DNA from: Ruminococcus sp.
Lineage (GTDB): Bacteria; Bacillota; Clostridia; Oscillospirales; Ruminococcaceae
NCBI GenBank assembly: GCA_015066715.1
Contig: SVNU01000014.1
Span: 1-33,248 of the forward strand
Direction of reading: 5' to 3'
Length of the DNA: 33,248 bases
Under the pieces are notes generated by a model. That model ran no database searches. It was given only the letters and a program-made list of their open reading frames with translations, and was not told the origin of the DNA. The position numbers and the translations under genes are program-made. Positions 24,293-33,240 of the stretch are shown here, piece by piece (position 1 is the first letter of the stretch; each line of letters starts with the position of its first letter).

Positions 24293-25117
24293 ATGAGAAT
24301 ACCAAGAGCTGCCTGTATAAACGATTTATCGGGCTTCGGACGCTGCTCACTCACAACTGCAATATCAATTCTTTCCGCCTCCGGTGTTCAGGCATGTCCT
24401 GTTCCTACAGCCATACTCTCAAAGCATACCGGCTTTGACAGCTATTATTTCAAAGACCTGACAGAAAGTCTTGACCCATACATGAAGGACTGGAACAGTC
24501 TTGAATTTGACGGAATATACAGCGGATTCTTAGGCTCTGCAATGCAGATTGAAGCGGTTGAAAAATTCATAGAAAGCCACAAAGCAAAGAAAAACCCACC
24601 CTGTGTCATAATCGACCCTGTTATGGGAGACGAGGGACGGCTTTACGCTACATACACACCCCAGATGCAAAATGAAATGAAGCGTCTGGCTGCACATGCC
24701 GATATTCTCACTCCAAATATAACAGAAGCCTGCTTTCTTACCGATACACTTTATCGTGGAGAGGAAATTTACCCACAGGCAGCAACTGAACTTATAAAAA
24801 AACTCGGAGAAAAAACACAGGCAAAAATTGTGCTTACCGGAATTGTTAAAAACGATAAGATTCTGAATATGACATATTCAGAGGGTGATATACAACTGAG
24901 CGAGGTTGAACGTGAGAGCCGTGTATTTGCCGGCACCGGTGATATTTTTTCGTCAGTTGTGTGTGCATTCATACTAAAGGGCAAGCCGCTTCACAAGGCT
25001 GTTGATATTGCCGGAAAGTTTATTTCAACGGCGCTTGAAAGAACAACTATTTCAAATACTCCACTTGCAGAAGGGGTTATTTTTGAGCCGCTTCTTTATA
25101 AGCTTGGTAATATATAA
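24293..25117 (+). CDS. pdxK: Pyridoxamine/pyridoxal kinase
   Basis: A 274-residue ribokinase-fold kinase of the PdxK/PdxY type, which phosphorylates B6 vitamers in the salvage pathway. NDLSGFGRCSL (10-20) is the N-terminal substrate region, IIDPVMGDEGRLY the nucleotide-binding segment, and AGTGDIFSS (GTGD ~214-217) holds the anion hole and catalytic Asp. AAGGAGAGG precedes the ATG. It is probably cotranscribed with rsmI and ends at the terminator at 25135. Confidence 0.93.
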   Translation: MRIPRAACINDLSGFGRCSLTTAISILSASGVQACPVPTAILSKHTGFDSYYFKDLTESLDPYMKDWNSLEFDGIYSGFLGSAMQIEAVEKFIESHKAKKNPPCVIIDPVMGDEGRLYATYTPQMQNEMKRLAAHADILTPNITEACFLTDTLYRGEEIYPQAATELIKKLGEKTQAKIVLTGIVKNDKILNMTYSEGDIQLSEVERESRVFAGTGDIFSSVVCAFILKGKPLHKAVDIAGKFISTALERTTISNTPLAEGVIFEPLLYKLGNI

Positions 25118-25130
25118 TCCATATAAAATC

Positions 25131-25155
25131 AAAAGGCGGTCATTGACCGCCTTTT
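25131..25155. terminator. Bidirectional terminator (pdxK / dockerin protein gene)
   Basis: AAAAGGCGGTC ATT GACCGCCTTTT: a 7-bp GC stem extended by A-T pairs, giving U-runs on both strands between two convergent genes. Confidence 0.9.
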
Positions 25156-25199
25156 CAGTTTGCTTATTTTTTCTTTGCAAGTTCCCTTGCAATTCCTGC
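25132..25199 (-). repeat. 68-bp dockerin-tail plus terminator, parent copy
   Basis: Identical by eye to 27777-27844. It covers the terminator and the codons for the last 11 residues (AGIARELAKKK-like end) of the 828-residue protein. Confidence 0.88.
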
Positions 25200-27650
25200 C
25201 GCGTCGGCTACAGTAACCTTACCGTCATTGTTATAATCCGCATAAGGATTTTCTAATGCGTCAATTGTAAGACGCTTTGCAAGTGTTCTTGCTATAAATG
25301 CCGCATCGCTGACAGTCATCTTTCCGTCATTGTTGGCATCGCCCTTAGGACGTGTTGTGCCTGTTTCGGTAGTTGTTGTAACTGTTGTTGCTGTTGTGTT
25401 TGTTGTATCAATTGTTGTTTCACTTGCCGTTGTTGTGCCTGTTGTATCGGCTTCTGTATCGGAAACTGCCGCTGTTGTTGAAACTGTTGTTCCTGTTGTT
25501 TCATTAGGCTTTGTTGTTGCTGCTGTTGTTGTGTCAGTCTCATCAATTCCTACCGTTACAATTACCTGATATGGAGTTCCGCCATTTTTCGTGTCAACTA
25601 CTGAAATTACTGCCTTACCGTAATCCAATCCCCAGATATTTCCGTCACTGTCAACCGTTACAGAAGAAGTATTGTCAGAAAGCCAGACAGCATTGTCCTT
25701 TATTGCTAATGGACAAATAATCTGTGCAGCTTCACCCTTGGAAATTTTCAGTTCATATGGTGTGCATACATTTACAGTATAAATAACTGTTTCTTCTGAA
25801 TTTGTAAATGTAATTTCTGTTGTTCCTGATGATACGGCATAAATCACACCATCATCAACATAAGCAACATCTTCATTGTCAACTGAAATATCAGAATATC
25901 TGTTAGAATTGCCAGTTAACACCACTTTGTCTCCGGGATACATATCAATATAATTTTCCGAACCGACAGTTATTGTACCGCCAAAAGTTTCTACAGTATC
26001 TATTATATCGCCATCTGTCACTGAGTAAAAGACACGTATTGTATCAAAATCAATATTATAGGTACATCCATATACTGCATCCTGTGGAATTGCAAATTCA
26101 ATATATCCAATATAACCATCTGTAATACGACCGCTTACTGAATAAGTTACAAATGTTACTGCGCCATCTAAAGCCTCAGATAGAACAGTATTTTTGTACG
26201 TATCATAATCATAAGCCACCGCTGGTGAAGCTGTAAGATTCGAGTCATCCCAACCCAGAACAACATCACAGCTTTCAAGGCTATCTCCGCATTTAACTCT
26301 TATCGGCATAATAACAGTTTCGCCCGGCATACCGGATATATTCGAAAGATAAATTGACGGCGTAGGCATATCCTCGTCAGCGTAATCCTCTACGGTAATC
26401 GGAGATATAATCTCTTTCGTATAAATACTTGTTGCAGTTGTTTTTACAGGTTCTTCATCTGAATCTGCTGTCGTAACTGCCCTCTTTGTAACTGTTACTA
26501 TCCCCTGATATATATATCTTCCATCATCTCTGCTGATAGCTGAAACTGTTGTTGTACCCTCTGAAACACCCATTACAACGCCATTTTCAACAGTAACAAT
26601 ACTTTCATCACCAGAAAGCCACTTTACATTTTCCAAATCCTCTGAAGTAAAGATATACTGCTGTTCTCCGACCTCTATTTCGATATCAATAGGTGATTTT
26701 ACAATTACCTTTGAAGTATAAATCTCGTTGTTGTCCAATATAAACGAAAGCTCTGTTGTACCTGCTTTAATACCTGTCAAAGTATTGTTTATAAAGCTTG
26801 CTATTTCTGTATTTGCAGAAATAATTTCAAATACGGCAAAATCCTCTGCAAATTCAAATTCTTCGCCCACATAAATCTCATATGCAAAGTAAGGTTCAGG
26901 TAAAACAGTAATTAAACCACCTGATACAGATACAGTATCCGCTAAATCTTCGCCTTCAAATTCAGCAAATGTTTCAACCTTTGTAACATTTAATTTATAT
27001 TCTGTTCCACCAGCTGCATCTTCAGGAACAGTAAATTCAATATATGCAAGTTCACCGTCTGCAATGGCATCACAACCATATAATACCGCTGTACAATAAC
27101 CCTCGCCATTAGCAGAAGCCACAGTTGCATCCATCGTAACAGAACTAAATGCCCGATCTGATGTAAGCACCTCGTCCTCCCATTCAATCAGAAATGTCGC
27201 CGATTCAAGGTTATTGTTACATGTAATATTTATTGGTATACGGACAGTTTCACCTGGGTATGTTGTCACAGTTCCCAAGGAAATGCCGGCATATGAATGA
27301 CTATCACGTTCAATAGCTTCTCCGCCGATTTCTTCGGCTAATTCAGCAGCAATTTGTCTTGTAATCGCCGCAGCATCGGCTACAGTAACCTTTCCATCAC
27401 CGTTAAAATCGGCTGCCGGATTTGTATCCAAATCAATCGGAATACGCATTGCCAAGTTATATGCAATAAATGCCGCATCTCGTACATCTAATTTTCCATC
27501 GCCATTTGCGTCTCCGAGAATAACCTGTGAAGCTTCTTCGGCATCAACCGTTAAAGGATGTACCCTCTCCGAAAACATTTGTCCACTACACAAAGACAAC
27601 ACAGTAACTGCCGCTGTTGCAGCGCTTAAAAATTTCTTTGCAATTTTCAA
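25164..27650 (-). CDS. Secreted dockerin–cohesin-like–BIG2–cohesin-like–BIG2–dockerin protein
   Basis: An 828-residue exported protein. A signal peptide (about 1-36) precedes dockerin 1 (46-102; loops DANGDGKLDVRD, DFNGDGKVTVAD). Cohesin-like module 1 (122-250; YPGETVRIPINITCNNNLES) and two BIG2/Ig-like domains (255-390; LTGIKAGTTELSF, VMGVSEGTTTVSA) follow. Next come cohesin-like module 2 (431-563; MPGETVIMPIRVKCGDSLES), two further Ig-like domains (565-700), a Thr-rich linker (703-767) and dockerin 2 (769-828). The start codon is TTG at 27650 behind AAAGGAAGG. Having both module types on one chain would allow chain-building, which is inference. Nothing catalytic was seen. Confidence 0.93.
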   Translation of the reverse strand: MKIAKKFLSAATAAVTVLSLCSGQMFSERVHPLTVDAEEASQVILGDANGDGKLDVRDAAFIAYNLAMRIPIDLDTNPAADFNGDGKVTVADAAAITRQIAAELAEEIGGEAIERDSHSYAGISLGTVTTYPGETVRIPINITCNNNLESATFLIEWEDEVLTSDRAFSSVTMDATVASANGEGYCTAVLYGCDAIADGELAYIEFTVPEDAAGGTEYKLNVTKVETFAEFEGEDLADTVSVSGGLITVLPEPYFAYEIYVGEEFEFAEDFAVFEIISANTEIASFINNTLTGIKAGTTELSFILDNNEIYTSKVIVKSPIDIEIEVGEQQYIFTSEDLENVKWLSGDESIVTVENGVVMGVSEGTTTVSAISRDDGRYIYQGIVTVTKRAVTTADSDEEPVKTTATSIYTKEIISPITVEDYADEDMPTPSIYLSNISGMPGETVIMPIRVKCGDSLESCDVVLGWDDSNLTASPAVAYDYDTYKNTVLSEALDGAVTFVTYSVSGRITDGYIGYIEFAIPQDAVYGCTYNIDFDTIRVFYSVTDGDIIDTVETFGGTITVGSENYIDMYPGDKVVLTGNSNRYSDISVDNEDVAYVDDGVIYAVSSGTTEITFTNSEETVIYTVNVCTPYELKISKGEAAQIICPLAIKDNAVWLSDNTSSVTVDSDGNIWGLDYGKAVISVVDTKNGGTPYQVIVTVGIDETDTTTAATTKPNETTGTTVSTTAAVSDTEADTTGTTTASETTIDTTNTTATTVTTTTETGTTRPKGDANNDGKMTVSDAAFIARTLAKRLTIDALENPYADYNNDGKVTVADAAGIARELAKKK

Positions 27651-27685
27651 AAAATCGCCTTCCTTTCAAATTATTTTATGAGATA

Positions 27686-27714
27686 ATTTTAACACATTTG
27701 TTAATTTTTGTCAA
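27686..27714 (-). promoter_or_regulatory. Promoter of the 828-residue dockerin protein gene
   Basis: Minus strand TTGACA (27709-27714), a 17-bp spacer and TAAAAT (27686-27691). It lacks the conserved block shared by the two promoters further right. Confidence 0.75.
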
Positions 27715-27775
27715 ATAAAAAATAAATCATTATTAAATATACTTTTTATTAATTATTGCTAAATCTTAAATAAAT

Positions 27776-27800
27776 TAAAGGCGGTCATTGACCGCCTTTT
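27776..27800 (-). terminator. Terminator after the SH3-like lipoprotein gene (duplicated)
   Basis: AAAGGCGGTC ATT GACCGCCTTTT, a copy of the terminator at 25131. Confidence 0.85.
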
Positions 27801-27844
27801 CAGTTTGCTTATTTTTTCTTTGCAAGTTCCCTTGCAATTCCTGC
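27777..27844 (-). repeat. 68-bp dockerin-tail remnant directly after a lipoprotein stop codon
   Basis: This copy of 25132-25199 starts at the base after the lipoprotein's TAA and continues in the same reading frame: GCA GGA ATT GCA AGG GAA ..., the last 11 codons of a dockerin, then TAA and the terminator. It is not translated because the lipoprotein stop precedes it. It is a scar of a dockerin gene end that the lipoprotein reading frame now abuts. Confidence 0.88.
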
Positions 27845-29218
27845 TTAATTTGACCATTCTTCAAAATAACGTGAAAAGTCAGCAGATGAAAATTCAAATT
27901 CTTCAAAGGCACTTGCTCTGTCAAAAGTAGTACCTGTCGAAGCACATGAAGAACCTATTTCTTCGCATGTTGCTTCACTTCCTGAAATATCTACTTTAGA
28001 AAAAGTAAGTGTACCGGTATATTGGTCAAGTGAAGTAAGTGCAACTGTTCCGTCATCATTAAACATTCCCATTACGCCCAAGCAACTGTTTACATCGCCC
28101 TTGCATACAAGACCATCTGTTTCATTCCATGTATAAATTTTGAAAATACCGGTTTTTCCTGCTTGCGCCGAGACTATCAGCTCAGGAATTGAATCACCGT
28201 CAATATCATGTAAATATTGTCCATTAAAACTCAGAGAAGGATCAAATCCGCAATTATCATAATTTGAGAAAACATAATTATAGGATTCTTCCCAGTCAAG
28301 CTTGGAAACATCAATATCCTTTAACAAAGCTGTTTCAACATATCCGGAACATACCAGGCCTGAATACTCATATTTGACAGAAGACCAGCCATTATCGTAA
28401 GAAGTCACGAGACACAGACTGTCATCAGCCGGAATATTGGTAATAACTCTTGCCGTCTTGTCAGGGCTTATGTAAAGCGGAATCTCGGATGCGGCCGACA
28501 TGTTATTGCTGAAATTTCTGTCATTTGAATGTCCTGAAGCATAAAGGGCAAATGTTGATTTCGGATTAAATTCAGCAGGATCAATATCTGTTGAAAAGTA
28601 TGCAAGTTCGCCTGTTTCATTGTTGATATTATTGAGCTTTTCCATCGTCGCAGGATCACTTTCAATATCAAAGCTTATACCCCAGTAAACGCCGTCTATA
28701 TAAGCAAAAGCTGCATAACGAAGACTTGAACCTGTACCCGAAATGCCTGAAAGATAATCTGCCTTTTCGAGAATTTCCTGATATGTCATGCCAACGTATA
28801 TTTCATTGTTAAGGTATCCACCTTCTTCGATATTTGCAGCAGTAAATGGTGTATCATAATCATACTCACCATAATCATATCCGATTAAATATTCAGGATA
28901 CAATTCACTTTTAAAAGCCTCTGCACCATGGTCCTGCCCAACAGAAATATATTCTCCAATCTCCTCGACATTTCCAGAACAGTATGTTTTGAAGGTATTA
29001 TAACCCATACTTAAAAAATAATTTGCATTTGCAATTGTTGTGGTAGTGGTTGTGGTGGTAGTGGTTGTTGTAGTCGTAGTAACAGTTGTTGCTTCTTCCG
29101 TTATTTCTGTTTCATTTACAGATGCAGTGGTTTTCTCGGATTCCTTGTCGCATCCTGACATAATAAATATTGCCGACAATGCCAGAATAGCTGCCACAAT
29201 CCATATTTTTGATTTCAT
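27845..29218 (-). CDS. Lipoprotein with poly-Thr spacer and SH3-like domain
   Basis: A 457-residue lipoprotein with lipobox MSGC (Cys23). A spacer includes 15 consecutive threonines (about 47-61), encoded by mixed ACN codons, and probably lifts the rest off the membrane. A globular region (65-220) contains YVGMTYQEILEKADYLSG. A bacterial SH3-like segment (about 245-300; PLYISPDKTARVITNIPADD, DNGWSSVKYEYSG) is followed by a C-terminal domain with IDGDSIPELIVSA, a calcium-loop-like sequence. No enzyme motif was seen. The ribosome binding site is CGGAGG. Its promoter matches that of the 1.2-kilo-residue dockerin gene, so the two may be coregulated. Confidence 0.88.
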   Translation of the reverse strand: MKSKIWIVAAILALSAIFIMSGCDKESEKTTASVNETEITEEATTVTTTTTTTTTTTTTTTIANANYFLSMGYNTFKTYCSGNVEEIGEYISVGQDHGAEAFKSELYPEYLIGYDYGEYDYDTPFTAANIEEGGYLNNEIYVGMTYQEILEKADYLSGISGTGSSLRYAAFAYIDGVYWGISFDIESDPATMEKLNNINNETGELAYFSTDIDPAEFNPKSTFALYASGHSNDRNFSNNMSAASEIPLYISPDKTARVITNIPADDSLCLVTSYDNGWSSVKYEYSGLVCSGYVETALLKDIDVSKLDWEESYNYVFSNYDNCGFDPSLSFNGQYLHDIDGDSIPELIVSAQAGKTGIFKIYTWNETDGLVCKGDVNSCLGVMGMFNDDGTVALTSLDQYTGTLTFSKVDISGSEATCEEIGSSCASTGTTFDRASAFEEFEFSSADFSRYFEEWSN

Positions 29219-29250
29219 AAAATTTCCTCCGTTTAAAAATTTATATTTAC

Positions 29251-29279
29251 ATTATACACCAAAGTTAAAAAAACGTCAA
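29251..29279 (-). promoter_or_regulatory. Promoter of the SH3-like lipoprotein gene
   Basis: Minus strand TTGACG (29274-29279), a 17-bp spacer and TATAAT (29251-29256). The block 29237-29268 matches 33016-33047 at 31 of 32 positions. Confidence 0.88.
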
Positions 29280-29325
29280 TATTTATTGCTGAAATAGATG
29301 TTTAATTTTAGTTTTTTACAATCTG

Positions 29326-29350
29326 AAAGGCGGTCACCGACCGCCTTTTT
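29326..29350 (-). terminator. Terminator of the large three-dockerin gene
   Basis: AAAGGCGGTC ACC GACCGCCTTTTT, 8 bp after the stop codon on the minus strand. Same stem as at 25135 and 27780. Confidence 0.9.
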
Positions 29351-29357
29351 AATTCAT

Positions 29358-32300
29358 TTATTTTTTCGCCTTAGCAAGATACCTTGCAATTGCCGCTGCA
29401 TCTGCTACAGATACCTTGCCATCATTGTTATAATCGGCATAAGGATTTTCTACTGCGTCAATTGTAAGACGCTTTGCAAGTGTTCTTGCTATAAATGCCG
29501 CATCCGCTACAGTCATCTTTCCGTCATTGTTAGCGTCACCTAAAGGACGTGTAGTGCCTGTTGCGGTAGTTGTTGTAACTGTTGTTGCTGTTGTGTTTGT
29601 TGTGTTTGTTGTATCAATTGTTGTTTCACTTGCCGTTGTTGTGCCTGTTGTATCGGCTTCTGTATCGGAAACTGCTGTTGTTGAAACTGTTGTGCTCGTT
29701 GTTTCGACAGGCTTTGTTGTTGCTGCTGTTGTTGTGTCGGCTCCGTCAAGGGCTACAAATGTCATCTCATATACTTCTGAATTTTTAGCAAATTCCTCTG
29801 CTGTTGAACCTGAATGTCCGTAAACCACCAGTTGTTCTAATGGAGGCGTAGAGGCAAAAAGCCACTCAATTTCACAGTCAGGGTTTTCTATTGTAATTGA
29901 TTCAAGTAATTGACATCCATAAAATGCCGCACTACAAATTTTTTCAACAGATTCAGGAATAGTAATAGCTTTTAAATTTGCGCATGCACCAAATGCACAA
30001 GCTCCTATCACTGTAACTGACTCCGGAATAGTAACGGATTTTAAATTCTCACATCCGTCAAAAGAACCAGCTCCGATTATTTTAATACCTTCCGGAATTT
30101 CAAGAGTATCACCCTCAAAAGCATGTCCGTCTATAAGTATTCCGTTCAATACAACAAAAGTATTTTCAGCCTGCTCATTCTTAAACCATGCTGTATTTGC
30201 AAATGTTTCATTGCCAAAACATGTAATATCTTCATCGGCTGTAATTTCAGCAAGCTCTGTGCAGTTTTCAAACGCATCATATGAAATGGAATTTACAGGA
30301 TATCCGTCAATTTCAGCCGGAATATGTACAGATATTGCTGTTTCTTCACAATCCATTATTCTTACAGAATCAACTATTTCATCATTATCACTGTCAAATA
30401 ACTCATAATAAAGGTTTTCACCGTATTTCTGACCATTAACAACATTTACAGTACCCTCATATAAAAGCTCGCCTGTTTCCCTGTTATAAGCCGAAATAAT
30501 TGCTGTACCTCTGTTTTCACCATAAACAACTCCGTCATGATCAACTGTTGCTATTTCTGTGTTGCTGGATGTCCATCTGATTATAGACGAATTATATACA
30601 TTATCCAAATTAATTTCAAGTTCATCATGTAAATCAAGTTCCATTTCCTTTTCAGGCAATACACGAACCGGTATTGTATAGAGACTTACATCTGTTTCAA
30701 GAGTAATAATTATATAACCCTCCGAAACGGCATTTAATGTATTATTTTCTACTGTCAGCATCGTGTTGTCTTCAACTGTAATTTCAAAAATATCATATTC
30801 CGCAGGAAATTCAAAGCTTTCACCCTTATGTAAGGTAATTGATTCGTAAACATCAGGGATTACTGTAACAATACCACCGGAAACTGAAACTGTATCTGCT
30901 AAATCTTCACCTTCAAATTCAGCAAATGTTTCGACATCTGTAAAGTAAATTTCATATGTGTCACCGATTTCTGCATTTTCCGGAATTATAAATTCAAAGG
31001 TTCCTATTTTTCCGTCCGAAACAGCAACGTTGGAATATGCTGAAATCACACAATATCCACTGCCGATTACATGCTGAAAATTTACATCTCCGATCATTTC
31101 ATTAGTAAACTGAGCCATTGTCAGTTCATTACTATCCCATGCGATAGCAAATGTACCTGATTCAAAATTATTGCCGCATTCAATATTAAGAGGAACAGAA
31201 ACGGTTTTGCCAACAACGGCTTCTGCGTTGCCTATTCTTATTTTTGCTGCCGAGCTTCCGGTTCTTTCAAGCCTTGCTTCGTTGCGATTGCATGCAAAAT
31301 TATTGGCAACATTTCTTGCAATATAAGCTGCATCATTTACCCTTATACGACCATCACAATTATAATCCGCATTTTCCGGAATTTCAAGGTCAGGATTTTG
31401 AAGTTGCATCGCCAAATACCTTACAATAACTGCCGCATCACGGATATCAAGAACTCCATCAAGATTTGCGTCGCCAATTATCTGACCATCATCATTCAAG
31501 GAAGTTGTAACTTTTGTCAAGGTTGTAGAAACGGTAGTAGTTGTAGTAGTTGTATCAGCTGTTGTCTGGCTGGTTGCGGTTGTGGTTATAACAGCATCCT
31601 TAACAACTGTAACAACACCCTTATAACATACTTCGCCATCTCCATTTATTCTGCATGTAATAACCGCTGTTCCCTCGGATAATCCGGTTAATATACCGTC
31701 TTCGATAACTGCAACATCCGGATTGCTTATTTCCCATTCCACATTATCATACGGAAATTCAGGTGTAAAAATAAATTTCTGCTGATTAATTCCGACTTCA
31801 AATTCATCCAAATCCTTAATCAGAAGATTACTTGTGCCAACTAAAAATTCATTTACATAATATTCAATCTGTGTTTCACCAACTGATACAGCACTAATAA
31901 CATTATTTGCAACCTCTGCCACTGTTTCATCAGAAGAAACTATTTCACATACATCAAACTCATCTGTAAATTCGTATGCTTCATCTTCATACATGCTTAT
32001 AGTTTCTTCAAATTCCGGATATCCCGGAAGCACCGAAATTGAACCACCGGAAACTGAAACTGTATCTGCTAAATTTTCGCCGTTATATTCATTGAATTCC
32101 TTAATTGCTGTAATTCTAAGCTCATACTCTGTATTTGCAGCAGCATTTTCAGGAATTATAAAGTCAACAGATGCTCCAATGTCACCGTAGTAAGATAAAT
32201 AATTTGCCACTGTACAGTATCCCTCTCCGGTACATCCATATCCGTTGCTTACCTTAGCTTCACCACTTTCATATGTTTCAACGGTAAGCTCTGTATTATC

Positions 32301-32994
32301 CCACTCGATGATAAATGCCGCAGATGCAAACTTATCGTTGCATGTCATATTAATAGGAACACTGACCGTTTCACCGGGCAAACCTGCAACATCGCCAATA
32401 TCAAGCTTGGCGTATTCATGGGTATCACGTTCTATTGCTTCTCCACCTATCTGAGACGCTAACTCGTTTGCAATAGTTTTCGTAATGAAGATTAGATCAA
32501 ATAGATTCACCTTACCATCCTGATTAATATCAGCAGCTATCGTATCTTTCAGCGCTGATGAATTTCCCATCATATAACTCTGAATTGCAGATGCATCACG
32601 CATATCAAGAACACCATCAAGATTTGCATCGCCACGAACATACAGCATTGTATTACATACAGTAGTATAAATTTCACCATTTTCATCTGTATATTCTGCC
32701 GTTACTTCACATTCAGGATAATCCGATAATCCATTTTCATATGCCTTCATAGGTGATGACGGACTTAATACAATATTTTCCTCGCTAATATCCATTCCAT
32801 TCAGCTCAGCACCCCAAAAAGCCCATTCTTCCTCGTCAGAATAATGCCATGAAGAAAGTGATATTTCTAATTCACTTTCATAAGCGGAAGCCGCCTCAAC
32901 CGTTAAAGGCTGTACCCCCCCCCGAAAAACAAATGTCCGCCGTACAGAGAATTGCAGCTGTTGCAATTCCAAGCATTCTTTTTGCAATCTTCAT
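29358..32994 (-). CDS. Secreted three-dockerin, two-cohesin-like, LRR protein; frameshift in signal peptide
   Basis: About 1,210 residues. The start is the ATG at 32994 behind AGGAGG. From it, MKIAKRMLGIATAAILCTAD begins a signal peptide, but nine G (32915-32923) throw it out of frame and a stop follows at about codon 33. The downstream frame is open to 29358; eight G would join them (…CFSGGVQPLTVEA, like the paralogue's HPLTVDA). Approximate modules: unknown 35-115, dockerin 118-175, cohesin-like 193-320, BIG2-like 325-463, Thr linker 466-496, dockerin 504-563, cohesin-like 580-710, BIG2-like 712-850, LRR_5 880-1080, Thr linker 1082-1147, dockerin 1149-1209. All six calcium loops are intact apart from one Cys substitution (DYNCDG). 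Confidence 0.88.
32915..32923 (-). repeat. Homopolymer run of nine G (coding strand) breaking the signal peptide frame
   Basis: Nine C on the plus strand, read as GGGGGGGGG by the gene. The upstream start codon and the long downstream frame are joined only with eight or eleven G. Such runs slip in replication and also in sequencing. Confidence 0.9.
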
Positions 32995-33029
32995 TACAAA
33001 TTTCCTCCTATTAATAAATTTATACTTAC

Positions 33030-33058
33030 ATTATACACCAAAGTTAATGAATTGTCAA
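33030..33058 (-). promoter_or_regulatory. Promoter of the large three-dockerin gene
   Basis: Minus strand TTGACA (33053-33058), a 17-bp spacer and TATAAT (33030-33035); exact consensus. Sequence from −10 into the leader is nearly identical to that of the lipoprotein gene. Confidence 0.9.
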
Positions 33059-33092
33059 TAAAAATTGATAGAATAAAAACATCATATAAAAG

Positions 33093-33118
33093 AAAAAACC
33101 ACCTAAAATAGGTGGTTT
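33093..33118 (-). terminator. Terminator downstream of 5S rRNA
   Basis: The stem AAACCACCT/AGGTGGTTT is followed on the minus strand by TTTTTTC, 7 bp past the 5S 3' end. Confidence 0.9.
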
Positions 33119-33124
33119 AACTAT

Positions 33125-33240
<116 letters not shown>

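Noticed and set aside
25316-25546. Gln-rich and Val/Leu-rich ORFs over the Thr linkers (also at 29540-29823)
   Set aside because: These are other-frame readings of the repetitive ACN codons of the Thr-rich linkers; the dockerin frame is clearly the real one.
32915-32987. TTG at 32987 as the true start of the three-dockerin protein
   Set aside because: It would give a non-hydrophobic N-terminus (MQKECLELQQLQ) with no export signal. The ATG at 32994 has AGGAGG and a proper signal peptide in the other frame.
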